Below, in pieces: positions 9,569-16,911 of a DNA stretch of 47,657 nucleotides. This DNA is from Gemmatimonadales bacterium (GTDB lineage: Bacteria; Gemmatimonadota; Gemmatimonadetes; Gemmatimonadales; GWC2-71-9). The notes beneath the pieces are model-generated. The model did no database searches. It was not told the DNA's origin and saw only the letters and a program-made list of their open reading frames with translations. The stretch spans positions 14,073 through 61,729 of the forward strand of contig WVYX01000166.1 of assembly GCA_011772755.1 (NCBI GenBank). The letters are read 5' to 3'. A program made the translations under genes and the position numbers. The stretch's first letter is position 1. Each line of letters opens with the position of its first letter.

Positions 9569-9585
9569 GCCGCGTTAGACGCGGC
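9569..9585. promoter_or_regulatory. short perfect hairpin upstream of pckA
   Basis: GCCGCG (9569-9574) and CGCGGC (9580-9585) form a perfect 6-bp stem around a TTAGA loop. It lies between the heptamer hairpin and pckA. It could be the end of the preceding transcript or part of pckA control; no T-run follows on either strand. Confidence 0.3.
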
Positions 9586-9592
9586 CGTACGG

Positions 9593-9685
9593 GGTGCTAC
9601 GAGTGAGGAGTGAGGAGTAAGGAGTAAGGGGCGTGGTCGCTCCTCACTCCTCACTCCTTGCTCCTTACTCCTCACTCCTAGCACC
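9593..9685. repeat. heptamer inverted-repeat hairpin (GAGTGAG family)
   Basis: The left arm has four exact-register units: GAGTGAG, GAGTGAG, GAGTAAG, GAGTAAG (9601-9628). The right arm has TCCTCAC twice, then TCCTTGC, TCCTTAC, TCCTCAC and TCCTAGC (9641-9682). The outer ends close perfectly, GGTGCTA (9593-9599) with TAGCACC (9679-9685). It sits directly after the stop of the minus-strand matrixin-like gene and before pckA, so it can act as a 3'-end structure for the former. Confidence 0.85.
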
Positions 9686-10354
9686 TCATGGAGGCAGCAG
9701 GCCATGGGAGAAAGGCAGGATATCCGACCGCACGTGGTATAGGATCTGCACCGTGGCCCGGTCGCGCGCCGTGGGCTCCCGTGCCGTCGGCGACCGGGCC
9801 ATGAGGTCGTCGGGAGTCGGGCTGTGATTGAAAACGCCTAGCGTGTGGCCGATCTCGTGGGCGGTCACGCGGGCCAGGCAGTTCGCGATGTCACTCGGGC
9901 TTCCCCTGGAGAACCACTGGAGTTGAACTTGGAATCGCTCGGTGTAGACGAGCTGCCCGGATCCGAGTTCCGTCGTCGGGGGGACGCTCGTAACACCGGT
10001 GCAGCTCGTCACCGGAGGGTCATCGGTGAGCGGCCCATCCGGCGGTGCAGACCCCTGCAGGCTCAGGATAACGTCCGCGTCTGCGGAGTCGCTCACCAGT
10101 TCCCCCCTGAATTCCCCGTAGAGGAACTGGCGCTCCCACATCCGCACCCCAAGGGCCACGTATTCGGGCAGCGCCCCTACTTGGTCGGCGTAGAATCGCA
10201 CCGGCAGCGCGGTAGCTGGCCAATGGAACACCGGGTCTGAGGGCGACAGCCGGAACTCGTAGAAGGAACTCCGGTCCGGGGCGTTGGGGGAGTCACATGC
10301 GCCCAGCAGGAGGAGCGAGGCGAGCGCCGCGACGCTACGGCTTCTTGTCTGCAT
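9686..10354 (-). CDS. Matrixin-like zinc metalloprotease lipoprotein
   Basis: A 222-residue predicted exported lipoprotein. The signal peptide ends in a lipobox (LLLLGACDS), so the mature protein would begin at Cys. Near residue 167 lies HEIGHTLGVFNH, the HExxHxxGxxH zinc site of metzincins, followed by DDLMARS, a plausible Met-turn. The domain before it matches the small matrixin fold only loosely. Expected activity is proteolysis at the cell surface or periplasm; the substrate is unknown. The ATG start lies inside the end of the upstream beta-barrel gene (20-base overlap), so the two are probably co-expressed. The stop is immediately followed by the heptamer hairpin. Confidence 0.75.
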   Translation of the reverse strand: MQTRSRSVAALASLLLLGACDSPNAPDRSSFYEFRLSPSDPVFHWPATALPVRFYADQVGALPEYVALGVRMWERQFLYGEFRGELVSDSADADVILSLQGSAPPDGPLTDDPPVTSCTGVTSVPPTTELGSGQLVYTERFQVQLQWFSRGSPSDIANCLARVTAHEIGHTLGVFNHSPTPDDLMARSPTAREPTARDRATVQILYHVRSDILPFSHGLLPP

Positions 10355-10970
10355 AGCTCGCGCCCAACGTTATCCCCAGCGAGAAGCGGTGCACGCTTCG
10401 ATCACCTGTGATTCCTTCTGCACGGAGTGCCAGGGTCGAGAACCGGTGGAAGTCGTAGGCGGCGTCCAATCCCACGACGAGACGGGGGCTGATGCGGTGC
10501 TCGATTCGGGCACCGAGCCCGACGATAGGCAGCAGGGGAGCGTTGTCCCGGAACAGAGTGGCGTTCCTGCCGGTCCCGGCGGGCGCGTACTTCACCGCGC
10601 CGATGGTGCCCTGCGCGGACGCCCAGGAGCTGAGGCGGCGGCGCAGCGCAACTGATCCGGTCCACGCCGTCAGCGGGATGATTGGGATGTTCCCACCGTC
10701 GGTGCTGCGCTTCAGGTCACTGCGCGCCCAGCGAACGGCAACGGCGAGTCGGTACTGCTCGTTGAGCACGGTGCCCACGGCGAGGTCGATGGTCGGTGCC
10801 ACAGCCGGCCGCACAGTGAAGGCCTCGACGATGGAGTCCCGGACCAGGGCGGAGCTGAGCATCGCTCCGCCACGGAGCTCGAGGAAGATCTGGCCCCGTG
10901 CGTTGGTGGGAAGTGCGGTGGCGATGAGCTGGAGGGCGACGAGTCCGCGGATCGTGGCACGGGGTACCAT
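10335..10970 (-). CDS. predicted outer-membrane beta-barrel protein
   Basis: A 211-residue protein with a signal peptide (hydrophobic GLVALQLIATALP, then ARG-Q). The mature part alternates polar and hydrophobic residues typical of a small 8-strand barrel and ends in a strand (FSLGITLGASYADKK). No specific family was recognised. ATG 10970 is chosen because GGAG and AGGAG elements lie upstream; ATG 10979 and GTG 10982 are alternatives that add 3-4 residues. It begins 15 bases after the ABC permease stop and overlaps the matrixin-like gene by 20 bases. Confidence 0.65.
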   Translation of the reverse strand: MVPRATIRGLVALQLIATALPTNARGQIFLELRGGAMLSSALVRDSIVEAFTVRPAVAPTIDLAVGTVLNEQYRLAVAVRWARSDLKRSTDGGNIPIIPLTAWTGSVALRRRLSSWASAQGTIGAVKYAPAGTGRNATLFRDNAPLLPIVGLGARIEHRISPRLVVGLDAAYDFHRFSTLALRAEGITGDRSVHRFSLGITLGASYADKKP

Positions 10971-10985
10971 GCACTCCATCACTCC

Positions 10986-11900
10986 TCAGGCTTTCCCCGC
11001 AGCATCGCTCTTCGGAGCGGGACCGACCTGCTCCCAGGTTTCGTCCTGCCGCCGGGCCTGCCGGACCTTCCTTCTCAGGACAGGCCGGGCGGCGAAGGCC
11101 AGCACCAGGACCAGGGCGAAGGCGCAGACCACTACCGGGCCTGTAGGCAGGTCGCTGCGGTAGGAGACGTACAGCCCAAACACAGTTGCCGCCGTCCCCG
11201 CCGTCCAGGCGATTGTGAGCAGTCGAACGGTTGAGGTCGTGAACAGGAACGCAATGACCGCCGGGATGACCAGGAAGCTGAAGACCACCAACACGCCCGC
11301 GATGGCCACCGAAGAGGTGACCACCACGCCGAACAGGGCGTAAAACAGGAAGTCCCACCACACCAGCGACCAACCCCTCGTCCGCGCTTCCGCCGGTCGC
11401 AGTGAGATGGTGAGAAAGCGCTTCCGCAAGAACCAGTGCGCCAGGCCGGCCGCGGCGGAGACGACCCCGGTCTTCACGATCTCCGGCCACGTGACCCAGA
11501 GGAGGCTCCCCGTCAGCAGCTCTTCCACATGTTCTGCTCCCCGGGGCGCCTGGGCCGCCAGAAGGATGGTGCCAGCCGAGGCGACCACGTAGACGATTCC
11601 GATGATCGCCTCTTGGGGCACATATCTGTTCTCCATTCGAGTGATGCTGAACAAGGCGGCGGCGACGAGCGTGGTGGCGAGGCCAATGGCGTATCCGGCC
11701 TCCTCTGAGGGAATCCCCAACCAGTTGCCAAGACCGGCCCCGAGGCCCAGGCCCGCAGCCGTCCAGCCCAGCGCTGCCACCTGAGCCAAGGCGAGGTCCA
11801 CGAAGATGACCCCTCGGGCAATGATGTGGATACCGAGGTATCCAAGTATCCCGGCCAGGATCAACGAGGCCACGAGGGCTGGCAGCATTAGCTCGATCAT
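10986..11900 (-). CDS. metal ABC transporter permease (ABC-3 family, ZnuB/MntB type)
   Basis: A 304-residue inner-membrane protein with about eight hydrophobic helices. It carries the ABC-3 family coupling region (IFVDLALAQVAALGWTAAG) and a later conserved SFLVIPAVIAFLFT segment. The family imports Zn2+, Mn2+ or Fe2+ together with a periplasmic binding protein and an ATPase. The binding protein is encoded 93 bases upstream. No ATP-binding subunit gene lies here, so the ATPase must come from elsewhere. The C-terminal ~35 residues are charged and cytoplasmic. Confidence 0.9.
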   Translation of the reverse strand: MIELMLPALVASLILAGILGYLGIHIIARGVIFVDLALAQVAALGWTAAGLGLGAGLGNWLGIPSEEAGYAIGLATTLVAAALFSITRMENRYVPQEAIIGIVYVVASAGTILLAAQAPRGAEHVEELLTGSLLWVTWPEIVKTGVVSAAAGLAHWFLRKRFLTISLRPAEARTRGWSLVWWDFLFYALFGVVVTSSVAIAGVLVVFSFLVIPAVIAFLFTTSTVRLLTIAWTAGTAATVFGLYVSYRSDLPTGPVVVCAFALVLVLAFAARPVLRRKVRQARRQDETWEQVGPAPKSDAAGKA

Positions 11901-11993
11901 TGGCAGCGTAGCTCCGGGTCCGCGTCACTGGTGCCACCGAAGACGGCTGCCCGGTCCCAAATCCCCGAACTCAGAGTCATCTGCCTGCCCCGC

Positions 11994-13091
11994 TCACTCA
12001 CGGTGACCAGGTCTCGGCGCGAAGGCCTGCGCCAGGCGCGTCACCCACACGTCGATCAGGGTGAAGTAGTCATCCACCCCCTCTTCGCCGGCTACGTGCT
12101 CCGGCACCAACAGCGCTGCCGCTCCCGTGCGGGACGCGACGCGCTCCACCTGCCGCCGGCTGAAGTAGTTAGCCGCGAACAGGACCGGGATGTTCTCCCG
12201 GCGAATGAAGTCCACCACCTCCCGGACGTGGCCCGGGGAGGCTGGTATGCCTGGTTTCGGCTCGACGTACATGGCGCACTCGATACGGAAGCGGGCGCTG
12301 AAGTACGCCCAGTTCTTGTGGTAGCACACCATGCGGCGATTCCGGAATGGCGCGGCCTCTGCCAACCACCCGCCCAGGTATTCTGCGAGTGGCTTTCCCT
12401 GATAGGTCTGCCCTCGTGCGAAGTCCCAGAATCGATATTCCCGGGCCAGCTCAAAAAGCGTCTCCGCACCAAGCATCTGGACGAGTTGCTCGCCGAAGGT
12501 CCGGTGCATCACCCGCTCTTCGAAGTCCCGCAGGTTCGCCTCATATGTCGTGGCGTTGGCGGGATCGACTCGCTTCAGGCCGGCGACGATGTTACGGGCC
12601 AGCCGGATCCCGTTGACCGGGTCGGTGTGGATGTGGGGGTTGCCGAAGACGTGGATGTCACCCTCGGTGCGGGACACGTTGGGGGGAATCTGCAGGAGCT
12701 TCACCCCGGAGTAGGCCACGACGTGGCCCGGCGCACCTTCGATGACCTTCGGGTTATTGGCCCGATCCATGACAGCCGGCACCCAGAGCTCCAGGTCCAG
12801 GCCAGTGGTCACGAAGAGATCGGCTCGCTGGACCATGGCCGCGAAGCTGGGACGCGGATTGACGAAGTGGGGGTCTTGGTCTCCCCGTGCGATCGCCCGC
12901 ACTTCGGCGAGCTCACCGACGAGTTCACGGGCGATCGCAGCAAAGGTGGGGAGCGTGGTGACCACCCGGAGTTTCTCCTGGGCTCGGGCCGGACCTGGCA
13001 CCAGGATGACGGCGCCAAGGAGCGCGGTGGCGAAGCGCCGCAGCCCCGTGCAGAGGTGCCGTGGCGTCGATCGGGGTGTCAGCATCTGCAT
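11994..13091 (-). CDS. metal ABC transporter substrate-binding protein (ZnuA-like)
   Basis: A 365-residue periplasmic cluster A-I binding protein with an N-terminal signal ending near GPARAQ. Likely metal ligands are in DQDPHFVNPRPSF (His), NPHIHTDPVNG (His), CYHKNWAYF (His) and a C-terminal Asp near EEGVDDYF. The region between has the family's EPKPGIPASPGH segment. There is no long His-rich loop. The metal is not determinable; Zn or Mn is most likely. ATG 13091 has GAGGGAG eight bases upstream and starts 19 bases after the stop of the outer-membrane gene. It is followed by the ABC-3 permease. Confidence 0.88.
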   Translation of the reverse strand: MQMLTPRSTPRHLCTGLRRFATALLGAVILVPGPARAQEKLRVVTTLPTFAAIARELVGELAEVRAIARGDQDPHFVNPRPSFAAMVQRADLFVTTGLDLELWVPAVMDRANNPKVIEGAPGHVVAYSGVKLLQIPPNVSRTEGDIHVFGNPHIHTDPVNGIRLARNIVAGLKRVDPANATTYEANLRDFEERVMHRTFGEQLVQMLGAETLFELAREYRFWDFARGQTYQGKPLAEYLGGWLAEAAPFRNRRMVCYHKNWAYFSARFRIECAMYVEPKPGIPASPGHVREVVDFIRRENIPVLFAANYFSRRQVERVASRTGAAALLVPEHVAGEEGVDDYFTLIDVWVTRLAQAFAPRPGHRE

Positions 13092-13110
13092 CGTTCCGTC
13101 TCCCTCGCGC

Positions 13111-14403
13111 TCAGTACGTCTCGTGCTTGTGGGGGCCAACGGCCCAGACCGACTGCAGGAGGATCGTGTGGTTTCCCGACCCGCCCTCCGGTTTCAGATA
13201 GTTGTACTGCAGTCGTAGCCGGACCCACTCGCTCTGCCACCAGGTGATGCTCGGGGCGATCTGGACGATGTGGGCGTCGCTGCCGACTGCCTCGAGGTAG
13301 TCGGCTCGGGCGCCCACGATCCAGCGGCGGGTGAGGCGGGCACTGGCCTGGAGATAGCCCCCGCTGCCGCTGAGCTCAGTTCCATCCACATCCTGCTCCA
13401 CGAAATACCACTCGCCCTTGAGCTGGAAGTCCCGGTACAGCGCCTGGCGTGGTGGAGCCCAACGGAACGAGAAGTCGAGTCCTAGCATGCGCGACTCGAG
13501 GGACTCGTCATCGTTCTCGCCTAACACGCCAGTGGCGCCGAGCTGGAAGGTGCTGGCGCCGAGGTCCCAGAAGCTCTGTAGTCGTCCGAGGAAGCTGATC
13601 TCGTTGCCACCCCCAAAGAGCGCCTCGTTGCTACCACGTGTCGTCTCAAACGTGACCGTTTGGGTGGCGGGTCCCAGCGAAATGGAAGGCAGGGTGAGGG
13701 AGGCACCCGTCTGAATCAGTCCGTCCTCCCCCAAGAAGGCTGCTGCAGCGAGAGGCCGTTCGATCTCCTGTAGAGCGTGGGTGTGCCACCGATTGTAGAG
13801 GCCGATCTCCTGGCGGAACTTGCCGAGCTTGACTCCCAGTCCGCCGGGGAGACCCACCCAGTACATGTAGCCTTCTTCGATCTCGAAACCTCCACCCTCT
13901 TCCTCTCCTTCCTCTTCGGGGAGCCCGGCGATCTCGAAGTCCTCTTCCCGTGTGATGAAGATCTTGGTGCGAGTGTAGGGGTCTAGAGCGGACTGGAACG
14001 AGAACTCGAATTCCCGTGGCGTGGCGCTAAACTGGTTTTCCTCATCGTCGGGGGCGGTAAAGCTCCCCACGATGTCTCCCGTCACGCTGATCTCGGGGTT
14101 CAGGATCTGGAGGTTCCTGGTGCGGCTCCCCTCCTGCCTCGCCGTGTCGGTGCCGGCTTCGCCGGCGCCAGCGGCGGCCCGGGCCGCGGCCCGCAGGGCG
14201 GCGAGCTCGTCCTGCGCCCGCGTGGTGTCCCGACCTCGCCCTACGAGTTCGGCCAGGACCCGCTGCAGGGAGTCAACCCGGGCCTTGAGGAGGCGAAGTT
14301 CCCGCTCCAGGGAGTCCGCGCGGGCCTGGCGCTCCTGCCCACTGGCCGGTGCGCTGGCGGCCGTGGCGGCGAGCAAGACGAGGAATCCGATTCTGGTGCA
14401 CAT
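13111..14403 (-). CDS. predicted outer-membrane channel-like protein with N-terminal coiled coil
   Basis: A 430-residue protein. A signal peptide is followed by a heptad-rich coiled coil (about residues 25-70, ERELRLLKARVDSLQRVL), as in trimeric porins. The rest alternates in beta strands and ends with an aromatic-rich strand. An acidic stretch near residues 155-175 (PEEEGEEEGGGFEIEEG) could form a cation-attracting loop. No exact family was named; an OprP-like or zinc-linked porin is possible. ATG 14403 begins the signal peptide; longer starts are possible. It lies 19 bases upstream of the metal-binding protein gene, so a role in metal entry through the outer membrane is inferred. Confidence 0.65.
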   Translation of the reverse strand: MCTRIGFLVLLAATAASAPASGQERQARADSLERELRLLKARVDSLQRVLAELVGRGRDTTRAQDELAALRAAARAAAGAGEAGTDTARQEGSRTRNLQILNPEISVTGDIVGSFTAPDDEENQFSATPREFEFSFQSALDPYTRTKIFITREEDFEIAGLPEEEGEEEGGGFEIEEGYMYWVGLPGGLGVKLGKFRQEIGLYNRWHTHALQEIERPLAAAAFLGEDGLIQTGASLTLPSISLGPATQTVTFETTRGSNEALFGGGNEISFLGRLQSFWDLGASTFQLGATGVLGENDDESLESRMLGLDFSFRWAPPRQALYRDFQLKGEWYFVEQDVDGTELSGSGGYLQASARLTRRWIVGARADYLEAVGSDAHIVQIAPSITWWQSEWVRLRLQYNYLKPEGGSGNHTILLQSVWAVGPHKHETY

Positions 14404-14490
14404 GTCGAGCACTTCCTTTCCGCTGGTCGGGATCGCTGCTCCAGGCTGCGCCACACCCAGCAGCGATGCGGTGCTGCGGCGCTGGACGAA

Positions 14491-14829
14491 CTAGGAACGG
14501 AAGGGCGGTGCCCGAACGGGGTGGGCGCTGACTTTCTCGTTGCGTCGCGCCCCTGGGATGGCAAGATGGCAGTGGCTCCTCGATGCGTCAGTGGCCCCGA
14601 GGGGCAGGTCGCGGCTCGTGTGGCTGACCGCCGGGTTGAGGCCGCCTGCCGAGCACACAGCCTCCGTGTGCAGCGTGGGGCACTGGTCAGAGTGGTCTGA
14701 CTCAACCGCCGCCGCAGAGCGGAGGACTTCACTCTGAGCGTGGGCGATGGGCGCCCACCCCACAGACGCCAAATAGAGCACCCCCGCAAGCACGATGGAG
14801 GCCCGCCGGGGCGTCGACCGCTTGGACAT
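14491..14829 (-). CDS. small exported Cys/His-containing protein, unknown
   Basis: A 112-residue protein starting at ATG 14829, with a clear signal peptide (about residues 1-32, ending PIAHAQ). The mature ~80 residues hold two cysteines with histidines (HSDQCPTLHTEAVC) and a later SHCHLAIPG. No family was recognised. The Cys/His content and its place 88 bases upstream of the outer-membrane metal-system gene suggest periplasmic metal binding, which is inference. The coding region is GC-rich like its neighbours. Confidence is limited by length and lack of recognised homologues. Confidence 0.5.
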   Translation of the reverse strand: MSKRSTPRRASIVLAGVLYLASVGWAPIAHAQSEVLRSAAAVESDHSDQCPTLHTEAVCSAGGLNPAVSHTSRDLPLGATDASRSHCHLAIPGARRNEKVSAHPVRAPPFRS

Positions 14830-14874
14830 GACCAGCCAATATAGCACCCTAGGCGCCGCCAGGTTCCGCCGAGG

Positions 14875-15957
14875 CTACCGTCGGACTGCCTCCATCAACA
14901 GCTCCCCGACCCGGGCGTTCGACAGGATGCCCCCGAATTGCTCTGCTCCTGGACCCTTGGCGAACAGGGGGACCATGGTGGCTGTGTGGCTTCCTGTGGT
15001 GTAGGCGGCACCAAGAGTCCCGGTACTGTCGTATTGCAGCGCGAGACCGCCGGTTTCGTGATCGCCGACGACCACGATGAGCGTCTCCGGATGGTCACGC
15101 TGATACTCGACGGCCTCGCCGATGGCGCGGTCGAAATCCAGCATCTCGGCGGTGATCGCCGGGAGCGGCTCGTTGCCATGCCCACGCCAGTCCGGTTGCG
15201 ACGCCTCCACCATGAGGAAGAAACCGTCAGGATCTTCGTCGAGGACCGCCAGGGCTGCCTCGGTCATCTGCGGCAGCGTCGGCACGCGGGCGGGTGCCGC
15301 AGGCAGGTGGCTGGGAGCGAAGAGCCCGAATAGTGCTTTGACGTTACGCATGTTGAGTGCCTGGAGCTCCTCCGGCGTTTCCACGTAGGTATATCGCTCC
15401 TTAATCGACACTAAGAGGTCCACGGAATCAGGGCGGATTTGGCCGTCGAACGCCGCTCGACCTCCGCCCAGCATGACAGTGACGTCGTGGTTCGCCATCT
15501 GCCTGGCAATCTCCCATTCCAGTTGCCGGTTCGGCACGTGTGCCGCGAACGATGCTGGGGTGGCGTGGGTTATCCGTGAGGTCGCCACCAAGCCGGTAGC
15601 CATGTCCCTCTCTGCGGCGACCTCCAGCACCGTGTCTACTGCTGTCGAGTCACGGCCGACGCCAACGGCGCCGTTGTATGTCTCCACACCAGTAGCATAG
15701 GACGTCGCGCTCGCGGCGCTGTCGGGGACCCTGCCCGAACTACTCCGGACGTCCACCAGCCCCACGACCGGGAACTGCTTGACAGCCAGCCTGTCCCGGG
15801 CGAAAGCGGCGGCCGTCCAGTAGCCCACGCCCACCCCGTCGCCGATGAACAGTATCACCCGGCGTGGGTCGTCCTGCCCGGCTCCGGAGGCGGGAGCGCC
15901 GAGGGTCAGCGCCAGCGCGATCACGGTTAGGCGATAGCATCCTTGCGCTGCCGTCAC
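14875..15957 (-). CDS. exported alkaline phosphatase (PhoA family)
   Basis: A 360-residue secreted phosphomonoesterase with a signal peptide ending near PASGAGQ. Family motifs are LFIGDGVGVGYW (metal Asp), PDSAASATSYATG (nucleophile Ser), ITHATPASFAAH, MVEASQPDWRGHGNE (metal/His), VVGDHETGGLAL and TTGSHTATMVPLFAKGP (metal His). All expected catalytic positions are visible, but the protein is shorter than E. coli PhoA (about 450). The start is GTG 15957 with GAGG upstream. It diverges from an exported SurE gene with a 96-base spacer. Downstream genes on the same strand are the metal-uptake group; both zinc supply and phosphatase activity would fit that order. Confidence 0.9.
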   Translation of the reverse strand: MTAAQGCYRLTVIALALTLGAPASGAGQDDPRRVILFIGDGVGVGYWTAAAFARDRLAVKQFPVVGLVDVRSSSGRVPDSAASATSYATGVETYNGAVGVGRDSTAVDTVLEVAAERDMATGLVATSRITHATPASFAAHVPNRQLEWEIARQMANHDVTVMLGGGRAAFDGQIRPDSVDLLVSIKERYTYVETPEELQALNMRNVKALFGLFAPSHLPAAPARVPTLPQMTEAALAVLDEDPDGFFLMVEASQPDWRGHGNEPLPAITAEMLDFDRAIGEAVEYQRDHPETLIVVVGDHETGGLALQYDSTGTLGAAYTTGSHTATMVPLFAKGPGAEQFGGILSNARVGELLMEAVRR

Positions 15958-16001
15958 CGCAAAATTGCCTCGTTCAGGCGTTTCGGTTTCATTTCACAAG
16001 C

Positions 16002-16031
16002 CTCATAGGAACTGTACACCGCCCCGTTCAA
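16002..16031 (-). promoter_or_regulatory. possible alkaline phosphatase promoter
   Basis: On the minus strand TTGAAC (16026-16031), an 18-base spacer and TATGAG (16002-16007) precede the GTG at 15957 by 44 bases. It lies in the divergent spacer with surE. No Pho box was recognised. Support is by inspection only. Confidence 0.3.
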
Positions 16032-16053
16032 GTAGGATCTGGGAGCACCGCAG

Positions 16054-16911
16054 ATGACCCGACCCCTTTGCATTGCATGCATCGCGCTGCTGCTTGTCAT
16101 CGCGACGCGCCCCGTGGCGAGCCAGGAGCCGGTCGCGGACCCACAATTTACCATCCTGGTCGTCAATGACGACGGGTTTCATGAGCCGGGCCTACTGGCG
16201 CTGGTCGACTCTCTTGCGCCAATCGCCCGCCTGGTAGTGGCCGCCCCGCGCACGCAGCAGAGTGGAACCGGACATGGTATCACGCATAGTGACCCAATCA
16301 GGGTCTCCACGGCTGGCAACCCATATGGTATAACTTGGTACGCCGTTGACGCCCGTCCCGCAACCTGCGTGAGCCTGGCGCTGACCACACTGCTGGACAC
16401 GCTCCCCGATCTAGTCGTCTCCGGCGTGAACCTGGGCGAGAATGTCGGGCTCTCCGCGTGGCTCTCTGGGACCGTGGCAGGCGCCCGACAGGCTGTCTTT
16501 CACGGCGTACCTGCCATCGCCGTATCAGCTGGCGCGGGCGGATTTCGCGACTTCGCAGTTGCCGCCGGCTATGTGCGGGCCCTGGTGGAGCAGCTCCGGG
16601 CTGGCGGACTCCTCGCCCACCCGCTGCTCCTCAACGTCAACGTGCCCGCAGGGGGCGCGGAGCGCATCAGGGGCGTGCGGGTGGTTCGCATGAGCCTCAC
16701 TCCCGGCGCCCAGCGGTTTGACCGTCGTCTCACTCCCAGCGGCCAGGTGTACTACTGGTCCGACCGGTCCCCGGTGGCCGACGATGGAGAAGGGACCGAT
16801 GTGCACGCCTTCAACCGCGGCTATATCACGGTCACTCCTCTCAGCATCGATCAGACCGACGCATCGCGGATGCCGGACCTGCGAACATCACTCGGGAGAG
16901 AGGACCGCTGA
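16054..16911 (+). CDS. surE: SurE-family 5'-nucleotidase with signal peptide
   Basis: A 285-residue member of the SurE nucleotidase/acid phosphatase family. Unlike the usual cytosolic SurE, it starts with a signal peptide (MTRPLCIACIALLLVIATRP, cleavage near VAS-Q), so it is predicted periplasmic or secreted. Catalytic motifs are VVNDDGFHEPGLLAL (two metal Asp), APRTQQSGTG (Ser), ITWYAVDARPATCVSLAL, VVSGVNLGENVG (Asn) and SGTVAGARQA. ATG 16054 has GGGAG nine bases upstream. It diverges from the exported alkaline phosphatase, so both may release phosphate from nucleotides outside the cytoplasm. Its last 61 bases overlap the 3' end of nfo on the other strand. Confidence 0.9.
   Translation: MTRPLCIACIALLLVIATRPVASQEPVADPQFTILVVNDDGFHEPGLLALVDSLAPIARLVVAAPRTQQSGTGHGITHSDPIRVSTAGNPYGITWYAVDARPATCVSLALTTLLDTLPDLVVSGVNLGENVGLSAWLSGTVAGARQAVFHGVPAIAVSAGAGGFRDFAVAAGYVRALVEQLRAGGLLAHPLLLNVNVPAGGAERIRGVRVVRMSLTPGAQRFDRRLTPSGQVYYWSDRSPVADDGEGTDVHAFNRGYITVTPLSIDQTDASRMPDLRTSLGREDR

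Noticed and set aside
10717-11937. 406-codon minus-strand frame over the ABC-3 permease
   Set aside because: It is the +1 shadow of the permease; repetitive Gly/Arg composition with no motif.
11931-13247. 438-codon plus-strand frame opposite the metal-binding protein
   Set aside because: Antisense shadow; the minus strand encodes a clear ZnuA-like protein with signal peptide and metal ligands.
10986-14403. An overlooked ABC ATPase gene for the metal transporter
   Set aside because: No Walker A or LSGGQ motif occurs in any frame that was read between the binding protein and permease.
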